The translations under genes were made by a program, and so were the position numbers. Positions 1 through 7,801 of a DNA stretch of 64,000 bases are shown here, one piece after another. The notes under the pieces are model-generated. The model was not told where the DNA came from. It searched no databases and was given only the letters and a program-made list of their open reading frames with translations. This DNA comes from Bacteroidota bacterium (GTDB lineage: Bacteria > Bacteroidota > Bacteroidia > B-17B0 > Aurantibacillaceae): positions 20,506 through 84,505 of the forward strand of contig JAUXZS010000030.1 in assembly GCA_030692515.1 (NCBI GenBank), read 5' to 3'. Each line of letters begins with the position of its first letter. Positions within the stretch are counted from its first letter, which is position 1.

Positions 1-1
1 A

Positions 2-772
2 GCAAACTGGACTTTAGTTAACGCAAATGCTGGTCCAACTTGGAGCAGAAATGGTGCTGTTGGTGCTTATGGTAGCAATACTGGTGCTGCTAAATATGAT
101 TTCTATAATAATTCTGCAAATGGAGACGCTGATGATTTATATTTACCACCATCTGATTTAACTGCAATCAATGCGCCGGTGTTATCTTTTGATGTTGCTT
201 ATGCTCCTTATACTGCAGCTCCAAATATGGAAGTTGATAAATTAGAAGTTAAAGTTTCTACTGATTGTGGAGCTAATTGGGCAACGGTATTTAGTCAAGC
301 TGGTGCAGCTTTAGCTACTTCTCCAAACGTAACATCTGCTTTCGTTCCAAATGCTACGCAATGGAAAACGGTTAACGTTGCATTAACTTCTTATTCAAAT
401 GCACCACAAGTTTTAGTAAAATTTGTTGCTACATCCGATTATGGAAATAACATGTATGTTGATAATATCAACTTAGCACAAGCTAATCCAACTTCAATTA
501 AAAATAACGTTTCTAGTAATGTTAGTTTTGATTTGTATCCAAACCCTACAAATGGAGAAACTACCTTAAATATTAGTTCTGTGCTTTCTGGAAACGCAAA
601 CGTTGTTGTAATTAACACATTAGGACAAGTTGTTTTTAGTAAACAAGTTCAATTAGCTGTAGGTGTTAATACTATTCAATTAGATGCTAAAGAATTTGCA
701 TCTGGTTTGTATAATGTAATGGTTGAATCGAATAATGGTTCAATGGTTAAAAAATTAACTGTTACTAAATAA
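2..772 (+). CDS. T9SS type A sorting domain protein, 5' truncated
   Basis: The frame is open from the window edge, so the N-terminus is missing; a GTG at 179 is internal and not a real start. The visible part begins with a jelly-roll/MAM-like segment (VSTDCGANW, YGNNMYVDNINL), of the kind found next to T9SS metallopeptidases and adhesins. The last ~75 residues are a type A sorting domain: DLYPNPTNG, then NTLGQVV and a final KKLTVTK. By family knowledge the protein is exported by the Sec system and then moved to the cell surface by T9SS, with this domain cleaved off. The catalytic or binding domain lies outside the window, so the function is unknown. Confidence 0.85.
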   Translation, partial: ANWTLVNANAGPTWSRNGAVGAYGSNTGAAKYDFYNNSANGDADDLYLPPSDLTAINAPVLSFDVAYAPYTAAPNMEVDKLEVKVSTDCGANWATVFSQAGAALATSPNVTSAFVPNATQWKTVNVALTSYSNAPQVLVKFVATSDYGNNMYVDNINLAQANPTSIKNNVSSNVSFDLYPNPTNGETTLNISSVLSGNANVVVINTLGQVVFSKQVQLAVGVNTIQLDAKEFASGLYNVMVESNNGSMVKKLTVTK

Positions 773-790
773 TAATTTGTATTAATAATT

Positions 791-821
791 AAGCCTTGCC
801 ATTTACGGCAAGGCTTTTTTT
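791..821 (+). terminator. Intrinsic terminator
   Basis: AAGCCTTGCC and GGCAAGGCTT form a perfect 10-bp stem around a 6-nt loop, followed by a T run. It ends the truncated T9SS gene, and the next gene starts 13 bases later. Confidence 0.9.
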
Positions 822-833
822 AAATTTATAAAA

Positions 834-1595
834 ATGAAAAAATCAATACTTATTTTACTTTCTGTTTTTTGTCTAAACGGTTTTTCACAGTCGAGCATTT
901 TACTTACCAATAGTAGCGCATCAGCAACACTCGCGGCTAATGAAATTGTTGTTGTTACAACCACTGCAAGCACAAACGTAAAAACTACGTTTGATATTAC
1001 TAACACAAGTACATCAACGAAATCATATAATGCTAAACGTTACGATATTGTGTTACATAGTGCAGCCTCAACTACAGCTTCTGCTTATTTTTGTTTTGCT
1101 GGTTCTTGCTACGGCGATCAAGTTTTTGTGTCGCCAACATCTCTTACGCTTACTGCAGGGCAGAGCGCTTCAGAACTTCAAGGCTCATACAATATGTTAA
1201 TTGCTGATTTAGATGAAGCTGCAACAGTTGGATATAGCCTAGTAAAATATACATTTGTAAATACAGCAAACGCTAATGATTCGGTTCAAATAAGTGTTAA
1301 ATATAATGCGGTTTTAGGTGTTAATGAAATAACCAATAATGCATTATCTTCTCTTGAATTATTTCCAAATCCAGCTAATGAAGTAACATTTTTAAAAGTT
1401 AACTCTCAAAAAGCAATGGATGCAAAAGTAATTGTTTGTAATGCACTTGGTGCAGTTGTTTTCGAAAAGCCTGTAAGTATTTTAGAAGGAAAAAACAAGA
1501 TTGAAGTTAACGTTGCTAACCTTAGCTCAGGTGTTTATTTCGCACAAATAAAAACTTTAAACGGCACTGTTACCAAAAAATTAGTAGTCAAATAA
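834..1595 (+). CDS. Secreted T9SS type A sorting domain protein, function unknown
   Basis: The protein has 253 residues. It opens with a clear signal peptide (MKKSILILLSVFCLNGFSQ) that ends in S-Q, typical for Bacteroidota. The middle is a Ser/Thr/Ala-rich beta-type region of ~150 residues with two Cys close together (CFAGSC, about residues 84-89), probably a disulfide loop. The C-terminus is a sorting domain: LELFPNPANE, then NALGAVVFEK and KKLVVK. By family knowledge it is surface-exposed or released through T9SS. I recognise no enzyme motif. It lies between two strong terminators, so it is probably transcribed alone. Confidence 0.85.
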   Translation: MKKSILILLSVFCLNGFSQSSILLTNSSASATLAANEIVVVTTTASTNVKTTFDITNTSTSTKSYNAKRYDIVLHSAASTTASAYFCFAGSCYGDQVFVSPTSLTLTAGQSASELQGSYNMLIADLDEAATVGYSLVKYTFVNTANANDSVQISVKYNAVLGVNEITNNALSSLELFPNPANEVTFLKVNSQKAMDAKVIVCNALGAVVFEKPVSILEGKNKIEVNVANLSSGVYFAQIKTLNGTVTKKLVVK

Positions 1596-1615
1596 TAGAA
1601 TTATTTTCTCATCAG

Positions 1616-1655
1616 AAAGCCCAGCGTCAATTGATTTGAAGCTGGGCTTTTTGTT
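1616..1655 (+). terminator. Intrinsic terminator
   Basis: AAAGCCCAGC pairs with GCTGGGCTTT across a 15-nt loop, followed by a T-rich tail. It isolates the T9SS gene from the transaldolase gene. Confidence 0.85.
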
Positions 1656-1718
1656 TAGAACTTATAACTAAAATCCAATTTTTTTTAGTTTCTTTACATT
1701 CTAAATTTAATATTTAAC

Positions 1719-2729
1719 ATGGAATTATACTTAGACTCAGCTAATTTAAAAGAAATAGAAGAAGGCTTTAAATTAGGCTTCCTAAATGGATTAACTACTA
1801 CTCCTACTTTTATGCAAAAGGAGGGAATTATTGATATTGATGCAACTATTGTAAAACTTAGTAAAATTGTTCCTATACTTCAAATTGAAGCATTAGGAAA
1901 TACCGCAGAAGAAGTTTTGGCAGAAGCAGAGCGCCAAGTTAAATTGGGCTTAGATCCTCAAAAAACAGTTTTTAAGATACCGGTGTCTTTAGAAGGTGTT
2001 CGCGCTTGTAAATTATTACGCGACAAAGGATATTTAGTAAATGTGCATTTAGTTTACACTTTACAACAAGCTTATATGGCAATGCAAGCAGGAGCAACTT
2101 ATGTTTGTCCTTTAGTTGGTCGTTTACAAGATCAAGGACATGATGCTTTAGCATTGGTAGAACAATGTGTTGATGCAGTTGAAATTTATGGCTACGATAC
2201 AAAAATTATGTTTTCGTCAGTTAGAACTGTTGAACATGTGCGTAATGCAATTAATATCGGTGTTCACACAATTACAGTGCCTCTAAAAATATTAAAGCAA
2301 TTAACAGAAAATAATTTTACCACTGTAGGAACAGACCAATTCATTATGGATACGCGTTTAATGATGGTAAAAGTAAAAGAAGCAATTAATGGTGTTAATC
2401 CGATTGTTCCTGAAGAGACAAATATAACCGATGCAATAATAAAATTAACTGAATTTAATTTTGGCGCAATTACTGTTGTAAAAAAAGATGGCAGCATAAA
2501 AGGAGTGTTCACTGACGGAAGTTTGCGTAAATTATTAGGAGAAAAAGGAAGAGATGTTCTTTCAAAAAAACTAGGCGATTTAGAATACCGCGAGCCAATT
2601 ACAATTGATGGAAACGTATTGTTAAATGAAGCAAATAATTTATTTAAAAAGACAAGTGTTGATACAATTGTAGTTACAAATAATGGTAAGCCTGTTGGGA
2701 TGCTGGATATACAAGACTTAAAGTCATAA
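1719..2729 (+). CDS. Transaldolase-family aldolase fused to a KdsD-like CBS pair
   Basis: The protein has 336 residues. Residues 1-215 are a transaldolase/fructose-6-phosphate aldolase (FSA) type barrel: LYLD with Asp6, the Schiff-base Lys86 in FKIPVS, the LVYTLQQA strand and PLVGRLQDQG. The usual TTNPS signature reads TTTPT, so the conserved Asn at position 28 is Thr. Residues ~225-336 are two CBS motifs; GVFTDGSLRK and GMLDIQDLK closely resemble the CBS tail of arabinose-5-phosphate isomerase KdsD. FSA enzymes are normally ~220 residues, so this is a true fusion. The next gene is KdsC-like, which suggests a role in Kdo-like sugar acid metabolism with ligand control through CBS. The substrate is unknown. 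A TAAATTTA element at 1702 is a likely -7 box. Confidence 0.8.
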   Translation: MELYLDSANLKEIEEGFKLGFLNGLTTTPTFMQKEGIIDIDATIVKLSKIVPILQIEALGNTAEEVLAEAERQVKLGLDPQKTVFKIPVSLEGVRACKLLRDKGYLVNVHLVYTLQQAYMAMQAGATYVCPLVGRLQDQGHDALALVEQCVDAVEIYGYDTKIMFSSVRTVEHVRNAINIGVHTITVPLKILKQLTENNFTTVGTDQFIMDTRLMMVKVKEAINGVNPIVPEETNITDAIIKLTEFNFGAITVVKKDGSIKGVFTDGSLRKLLGEKGRDVLSKKLGDLEYREPITIDGNVLLNEANNLFKKTSVDTIVVTNNGKPVGMLDIQDLKS

Positions 2730-2742
2730 TTTAAAAAACATT

Positions 2743-2768
2743 AAGCCCTTTTAGTAGGGCTTTTTTTT
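2743..2768 (+). terminator. Intrinsic terminator inside the transaldolase/KdsC-like pair
   Basis: AAGCCC and GGGCTT form a short stem over an 8-nt loop, followed by eight T. The T run ends exactly where the ATG of the next gene begins, so it may be leaky or conditional. Confidence 0.7.
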
Positions 2769-3476
2769 ATGCAAGAAATTGAAAATTTATATTCTGATTT
2801 GGGCGGAAAGTTTATTTCCCCAATTAATGACATTAAAAGCAAATTAAGTCATATTAAAGCTTTTGTATTTGACTGGGATGGCGTTTTTAATAACGGCCAA
2901 AAAGGAAATGGTGGAAGTAGTGATTTTAGTGAGGTAGATAGTATGGGAACTAATTTATTAAGATACTCTCATTTTTTAAAACATGGTAAATTGCCATTAA
3001 CTGCAATTATTAGTGGAGAGAAAAATGAAACAGCCTTTTATTTTTGTCAAAGAGAATGTTTTAATTATTCTTTTTTTAAGGTAGCGGCAAAGCTAAACGC
3101 TTTAAATTCAATTTGTGAAAATGAAAACATTCAGCCAAATGAAATAGCGTATTTTTTTGATGATGTTTTAGATTTATCTATTGCTGAGGTTTGCGGTGTG
3201 CGAATATTAGTTAACCAAAAAGCAAATCCATTATTTATTAATTATTGCGTAAAAAATAATTTAGTAGATTATTTAACCGCATCGCAGGGTGGGCAGTTTG
3301 CCGTTCGCGAAGCAACGGAATTATTAATTGCATTGAATGGAAATTATGATGAGGTAATTACCAATCGAAAAAATTCTACAGATGATTATTTGAGTTATAT
3401 CGAAAAAAGAAAAGTAGTGAAAACAAAATTCTTTACAGTAATCGATAATAAAATTGAGCAAGTAAATCTAACTTAA
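2769..3476 (+). CDS. KdsC-like HAD-superfamily phosphatase
   Basis: The protein has 235 residues, longer than usual for KdsC (~180-190). The HAD motifs are visible: nucleophile and acid Asp35/Asp37 in FDWDGVF, Ser82 in IISGEKN, a Lys at about 108, and FFDDVLD (131-135), where KdsC has GDDxxD. DYLTASQGGQFAVREATELL aligns with the C-terminal DYVT...GGxGAVRE signature of Kdo-8-phosphate phosphatase. Family role: removing phosphate from 8- or 9-carbon ulosonic acid phosphates. The ~30-residue N-terminal extension is unusual. The gene pairs with the CBS-transaldolase upstream and meets the ABC exporter tail to tail with a 9-nt overlap. The exact substrate is inferred, not shown. Confidence 0.7.
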   Translation: MQEIENLYSDLGGKFISPINDIKSKLSHIKAFVFDWDGVFNNGQKGNGGSSDFSEVDSMGTNLLRYSHFLKHGKLPLTAIISGEKNETAFYFCQRECFNYSFFKVAAKLNALNSICENENIQPNEIAYFFDDVLDLSIAEVCGVRILVNQKANPLFINYCVKNNLVDYLTASQGGQFAVREATELLIALNGNYDEVITNRKNSTDDYLSYIEKRKVVKTKFFTVIDNKIEQVNLT

Positions 3477-5300
3477 CTCAAATTGCATTTTGCTTAGTTT
3501 ATGATATAAGCCGGTTTCATTTAACAGTAATTGTTGATGAGTACCAACTTCTTGCACCATGCCGTTTTGTAATACAATTATTTTGTCGGCATTTCTTATT
3601 GTTGCAAGCCTATGTGCTATAACAATACTTGTTCTTCCAACCATTAATTTGTCTAAAGCTTCTTGCACTAAATGTTCGCTTTCGCTATCTAAACTACTTG
3701 TAGCTTCATCTAAAATTAAAATGCTTGGGTTTTTTAATACAGCGCGAGCAATAGCAATTCTTTGTCTTTGTCCGCCCGACAGTTGTATGCCTCTTTCGCC
3801 AACCAATGTATTAAATTGATCAGGGAAAGATTTAATAAAGTCAAATGCATTTGCTTTTTTTGCGGCCTCTTCAATTTCTAAATCTGTAGAATTTGGTTTG
3901 CCATAAGCAATATTATCTTTAATTGTACCAGCAAATAAAATAACATCCTGCGGCACCAAAGCAATTTGTTTTCTTAGTTCTGTAAGCGAAATCGTTTTTG
4001 AATCAATACCATCAATTAATATTTTACCATTTATAGGATCGTAAAAGCGAAGAATTAGCGCGGCAATGGTTGTTTTTCCAGAGCCGCTAGAGCCTACCAG
4101 AGCCACGGTTTGACCCGCGCCCGCTTTAAATGAAATGTTTTGTAGCACTTTAAATTCAGGGCGAGAAGGATAATTAAACGAAACGGAATTAAATTCTATT
4201 TCACCATTGGTTTGTTTTGAGGGTGTATTTTCTTTTAAGAAATCAATATTTTCGATTTCGCCATCTATCAATTCAAAAACTCTATCGGTTGCACCTAATG
4301 CGCGTTGTATAGATGCAATTTGTTCTGGCAAACCACCCAGAGAGCCTGCAACAAATAGCGATAGCATCATGAATGTGCCAAAGGCTTCAGCGGTTATGGT
4401 TTTGTCAACTTTTAATGCAAAAAGCATTTGCCATAAAATAAAGAATACAGACCCAAAAACAAACACCATTACAAATGAAAAGAACAGCCCTCTGAAAATC
4501 CCATATCTTAAACCAAATTCGCGAATGCTGTTAGATATTTTATCGTACTTATTTATTTCATATTCTTCGTTTGTAAATGTTTTTACATTAGTAATTCCTG
4601 TTAAAGCTTCCCCAACAATTACGTTTGATTCTGCAATTTTTTCTTGATAGGTTTTTGAAAATTTTCTTATTTGTTTTGAAAATAAAATGGCTACTACTGT
4701 TAATGGTGGAATAATAATAAGAAACCATTTAGCAATTGCACCAGTAGTTGTGATTAATAGTATTAAGCCACCAACACCAACAATACTTTGTCGTATAAAC
4801 TCTGCAATATTTATTGTAAAAGCATCAGAAATAACCGTGATATCAGTCGCCATTCTACTACTTAACTCAGCCACTTGATTTTTAGAGAAAAAACTCATTG
4901 GCATTTGTATTAAACGCTTAAAAGTATCTTTTCTAATTGATTTTAAAATGTTTTCAGTTACCTGCGCAAAAAAGTAAACACGCCCAAATGAAAATGCGGC
5001 TTGAACCAATAAAATAATTAACAAAACCAAGCCAATGCTCATTAATTCGCTTCTAACTTGATCAACAGGCTTTGAATTTTCGGCTAAATACCCAAGCATT
5101 TGCCCAGATTTTAAAGGAAATATTAATCCAACCCCTGCACTTCCCACTAAAAAAAACATACCCAAAACAAACTTCCATTTCTGTTTTCCCAAATAGCCGA
5201 AAAGTCTTGTAGAACGTTTAAGATTTGCTAAGGTTAACTTAGCTTTTGGTAATTCGTCGGTTTCACCGTTGGTTGGGCCAGCCCCTCTGCGTTTTGCCAT
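3468..5300 (-). CDS. ABC transporter, fused transmembrane and ATPase domains (MsbA/multidrug type)
   Basis: The protein has 610 residues. A Lys/Arg-rich N-terminus precedes a six-helix exporter domain (~40-330). The nucleotide-binding domain follows, with Walker A GSSGSGKTT at 403-411, Q-loop Gln451, signature LSGGQRQR at ~507 and Walker B ILILDEATSSLD at ~527. One polypeptide carries one half-transporter, so it should work as a homodimer in the inner membrane. MsbA-type lipid A flipping or drug export are both possible, and sequence alone does not decide. It appears monocistronic, reading away from rpmH. Confidence 0.9.
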   Translation of the reverse strand: MAKRRGAGPTNGETDELPKAKLTLANLKRSTRLFGYLGKQKWKFVLGMFFLVGSAGVGLIFPLKSGQMLGYLAENSKPVDQVRSELMSIGLVLLIILLVQAAFSFGRVYFFAQVTENILKSIRKDTFKRLIQMPMSFFSKNQVAELSSRMATDITVISDAFTINIAEFIRQSIVGVGGLILLITTTGAIAKWFLIIIPPLTVVAILFSKQIRKFSKTYQEKIAESNVIVGEALTGITNVKTFTNEEYEINKYDKISNSIREFGLRYGIFRGLFFSFVMVFVFGSVFFILWQMLFALKVDKTITAEAFGTFMMLSLFVAGSLGGLPEQIASIQRALGATDRVFELIDGEIENIDFLKENTPSKQTNGEIEFNSVSFNYPSRPEFKVLQNISFKAGAGQTVALVGSSGSGKTTIAALILRFYDPINGKILIDGIDSKTISLTELRKQIALVPQDVILFAGTIKDNIAYGKPNSTDLEIEEAAKKANAFDFIKSFPDQFNTLVGERGIQLSGGQRQRIAIARAVLKNPSILILDEATSSLDSESEHLVQEALDKLMVGRTSIVIAHRLATIRNADKIIVLQNGMVQEVGTHQQLLLNETGLYHKLSKMQFELS

Positions 5301-5388
5301 AAAAGCAACAAAATTAAGGGATAAAATGACTTTTCATGTCATTAAATTGTAATAATGACTTTTAAAAACGGTTAAATTTTAAATAAAG

Positions 5389-5419
5389 TTTGTTGGAATA
5401 AAAATTACCGCTATATTTG
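5389..5419 (+). promoter_or_regulatory. Promoter for rpmH
   Basis: TTTG (5389-5392), then exactly 19 nt, then TATATTTG (5412-5419). This is a perfect match to the Bacteroidota primary sigma consensus TTTG-N19-TAnnTTTG. It implies a ~40-nt leader before rpmH. Confidence 0.85.
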
Positions 5420-5463
5420 CAATCCATTTTTAAAAGTACAATTAACATTAAATATTTAATATC

Positions 5464-5619
5464 ATGAAAAGGACCTTTCAACCATCGCAACGTAAGAGAA
5501 AAAATAAACACGGATTCAAAGAGCGTATGGCAAGTGCAAACGGTCGTCGTGTATTAGCTTCACGCCGTTCAAAAGGACGTAAAAAACTAACTGTTAGCAG
5601 CGAAAAAACGCATAAATAA
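5464..5619 (+). CDS. rpmH: 50S ribosomal protein L34
   Basis: The protein has 51 residues and is recognisable along its whole length: [20 protein letters not shown], then [20 protein letters not shown], ending in a short Ser/Lys tail. L34 is a component of the large ribosomal subunit, and the MKRTFQPS start and GRRVLxxRRxKGR core are diagnostic. It has its own strong promoter and terminator, so it is transcribed alone here. rnpA and dnaA, which often sit nearby in other phyla, are not adjacent. Confidence 0.98.
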   Translation: MKRTFQPSQRKRKNKHGFKERMASANGRRVLASRRSKGRKKLTVSSEKTHK

Positions 5620-5634
5620 CTAATACTAATATTC

Positions 5635-5674
5635 AAAAAGTCGTTTTGGTGAATACTAAAACGACTTTTTTGTT
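5635..5674 (+). terminator. Intrinsic terminator after rpmH
   Basis: AAAAAGTCGTTTT pairs with AAAACGACTTTTT over a 10-nt loop, ending in a T run. Confidence 0.9.
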
Positions 5675-5734
5675 TATGAATATTTAGTAAAACTATAAAA
5701 CATTTTAGATTGCGGAATCTAAATGTTAATAAAT

Positions 5735-5764
5735 TTTGTAAGTCAAACAAAAAACCTATATTTG
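5735..5764 (+). promoter_or_regulatory. Promoter for the DUF177-rpmF unit
   Basis: TTTG (5735-5738), an 18-nt spacer, then TATATTTG (5757-5764). The -7 box is identical to that of rpmH and the spacer is one base shorter than the 19-nt consensus. Confidence 0.75.
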
Positions 5765-5786
5765 CAGTCCTTTTTAAAAAGAGGAT

Positions 5787-6329
5787 ATGGGCAAAAGTAA
5801 GTACATAATACAATTTGGAGGCTTACCCATTGGTTTACACGAATTTGAATTTGAAGTAAACGATACGTTCTTTAGTAACATTGAAAATAGTGAAATACAA
5901 AGTGGAGAAATTGACATTACCGCTACCCTTACAAAACAAAATCATTTATTACAAATGCATTTTAATTTTGAAGGAACAGTAAAGGTTGATTGTGACAGGT
6001 GTTTAAAGCAATTCGATTTTCCAATAGAAGGAGAAGAGAATCTTGTAATTAAACACGGAAATCCTGATGAAAGCAATGACGAAATTTTAGTTATTGAAGA
6101 GGGAAGCGAAGAGTTTGATGTTTCACAATATTTATATGAATACATTATTTTAGCTATTCCTGCGCGACGTGTGCCCTGTGAACTTGATGAAAAAGAGTTT
6201 ATATGTGATTATGAAACCTTGGATAAATTAAATAGTTTAACTTCTGAATCGGATGAAAGCGAAACAGATGCAAACAAAAACCCTTTGTGGGACCAATTGA
6301 ATAAATTAAAAAAGTTTAATAAAAATTAA
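5787..6329 (+). CDS. DUF177/YceD family protein
   Basis: The protein has 180 residues. The family is marked by a CxxC in [10 protein letters not shown] (about residue 70) and a terminal [11 protein letters not shown] segment that corresponds to the DPRWxxLxxL tail of YceD proteins. YceD-family proteins are encoded directly before rpmF in many bacteria and have been linked to 23S rRNA accumulation. That arrangement holds here: rpmF starts 11 nt after the stop codon. The protein is acidic and predicted to be cytoplasmic. The molecular mechanism is not established. Confidence 0.9.
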   Translation: MGKSKYIIQFGGLPIGLHEFEFEVNDTFFSNIENSEIQSGEIDITATLTKQNHLLQMHFNFEGTVKVDCDRCLKQFDFPIEGEENLVIKHGNPDESNDEILVIEEGSEEFDVSQYLYEYIILAIPARRVPCELDEKEFICDYETLDKLNSLTSESDESETDANKNPLWDQLNKLKKFNKN

Positions 6330-6340
6330 AGTTAGAAACC

Positions 6341-6523
6341 ATGCCAAATCCAAAACGAAAACTATCACGTTCACGTAGAGACTCTCGTCGTGCAACATAC
6401 AAAGCACCATCAATGACAATTTCAAAAGATTCAACAACAGGCGAAGCGCATTTAATGCACCGCGCTCATTGGTTTGAAGGAAAACTTTACTATAAGGGTA
6501 AAGTTGTTATGGAAAAAGCATAA
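6341..6523 (+). CDS. rpmF: 50S ribosomal protein L32
   Basis: The protein has 60 residues. It starts with [20 protein letters not shown], which matches the conserved N-terminus of L32, and has the [16 protein letters not shown]-terminal region typical of Bacteroidota. There are no cysteines, so this is the zinc-free form. It is co-transcribed with the DUF177 gene and ends at a strong terminator. Confidence 0.97.
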   Translation: MPNPKRKLSRSRRDSRRATYKAPSMTISKDSTTGEAHLMHRAHWFEGKLYYKGKVVMEKA

Positions 6524-6547
6524 TATTCATTAGTAATAAACTTTATT

Positions 6548-6576
6548 AAAAAGCAGGTATTATTACCTGCTTTTTA
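6548..6576 (+). terminator. Intrinsic terminator after rpmF
   Basis: AAGCAGGTA and TACCTGCTT form a perfect 9-bp stem with a 4-nt loop, followed by TTTTT. Confidence 0.9.
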
Positions 6577-6719
6577 TGTTTTTGCTAATTATAAACAAGA
6601 GGTTTTATTCAATTAGTTTAAAATTCAATTAATAGGAGAGCAAATTAAAAGAAAATAGGGTTTGAAAACCAGTGCTTTACGAGTTTTTAAATAAACACTT
6701 TGCCTTAACGCACAATAAG

Positions 6720-6779
6720 TTAAGATTTTAGTTGGGTATGATTGAGAAATTAGAATATTTCTTCAACATAAAATCTTAA
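6720..6779 (+). other. 60-nt imperfect hairpin in the rpmF-plsX gap
   Basis: The 339-base gap 6524-6862 holds the rpmF terminator and this structure. Arms TTAAGATTTTA (6720-6730) and TAAAATCTTAA (6769-6779) are perfectly complementary. GTTG/CAAC extends them past one bulged base, and GAAAT/ATTTC forms an inner stem. No T run follows, so it is not a simple terminator. It could be a structured mRNA leader, an operator or a small palindromic repeat. I see no ORF in the gap. Confidence 0.45.
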
Positions 6780-6862
6780 TAAATCAGAGAGCCTCAATTG
6801 AATTTAAACATTTAAAAATTGTATTATTGTAGTTTGGTAAAAATTTGACGATTAAATTATTT

Positions 6863-7801
6863 ATGAAAATTGGTTTTGATATTTCAGGCGGCGATTTTGC
6901 TCCGAACAATTGTTTAGAGGGAGCTATTTTAGCAGCCAAAGAGCTACCGTCAACAGCTAGAATAGTTTTAGTTGGCGATAGTGTGGTAGCCCAAGATTAT
7001 TTTAAAAAACAAGGTGTTGATACTACTATTTTTGATTACGTTCACACTACTGAGGTAATTGAAATGGGTGAGCATCCTACAAAGGCATTCTCTCAAAAAC
7101 CAAACAGCAGTATTAATGTAGGCTTTAAATTATTAAAAGAAGGTGAATTAGATGCTTTCATTAGCGCTGGAAATACCGGAGCTATGTTAGTTGGTTCGAT
7201 GTTCACTGTAAAAGCAATTCCAGGGGTTATTCGCCCTTGTATAACTTCTATATTGCCAAAAGAAAACGGAACTTTTGGTTTAATTCTGGATGTAGGTACA
7301 AATTCTGATTGCAAGCCAGACGTGCTATTTCAATTCGGAATTTTAGGTTCTATTCTAGCTAAAGAAATTTATAAAATTGATAATCCTAGAGTAGGTTTAT
7401 TAAACATTGGCGAAGAACCTGAGAAAGGTAATCTTGTTTCTCAAGCTACTTATGCATTGATGAAAGACACTAAAGACTTTAATTTTATTGGAAATATAGA
7501 AGGCGGAGATCTTTTTAAAGATAAAGCAGATGTTGTAGTTTGTGAAGGGTTTGTTGGAAATGTTGTTCTAAAAATGGCAGAGGCTTTTTATACCGTAACT
7601 AAAAAACTTAATCTTGGTCACGAATATTTTGATAAGTTTAATTATGAATTATATGGCGGAACTCCAATTTTGGGAGTAAATTCTAATGTAATAATCTGTC
7701 ATGGGATTTCAAGTCCTTTAGCTTTTAAAAATACTTTATTATTAGCTAAAAACATTATAGATGTTAAGTTAACTGATAAAATAAAACAAATATTTCAATA
7801 A
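6863..7801 (+). CDS. plsX: Phosphate acyltransferase PlsX
   Basis: The protein has 312 residues and converts acyl-ACP and phosphate to acyl-phosphate, the first step of membrane phospholipid synthesis in the PlsX/PlsY route. I chose the ATG at 6863 because MKIGFDISGGDFAPNN matches the family N-terminus (MKIxxDxMGGDxAP); an upstream TTG at 6845 would add six poorly supported residues. SAGNTGAMLVGS, LDVGTNSDCKP and CEGFVGNVVLK are recognisable family segments. Its stop overlaps the fabH start by one base (TAATG), so the two are translationally coupled. Confidence 0.95.
   Translation: MKIGFDISGGDFAPNNCLEGAILAAKELPSTARIVLVGDSVVAQDYFKKQGVDTTIFDYVHTTEVIEMGEHPTKAFSQKPNSSINVGFKLLKEGELDAFISAGNTGAMLVGSMFTVKAIPGVIRPCITSILPKENGTFGLILDVGTNSDCKPDVLFQFGILGSILAKEIYKIDNPRVGLLNIGEEPEKGNLVSQATYALMKDTKDFNFIGNIEGGDLFKDKADVVVCEGFVGNVVLKMAEAFYTVTKKLNLGHEYFDKFNYELYGGTPILGVNSNVIICHGISSPLAFKNTLLLAKNIIDVKLTDKIKQIFQ

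Noticed and set aside
4207..4647. 146-codon plus-strand ORF
   Set aside because: It is antisense to the ABC transporter membrane domain and has no recognisable features.
6845..6862. TTG start for plsX at 6845
   Set aside because: The added six residues do not match the family, while ATG 6863 gives the canonical PlsX N-terminus.
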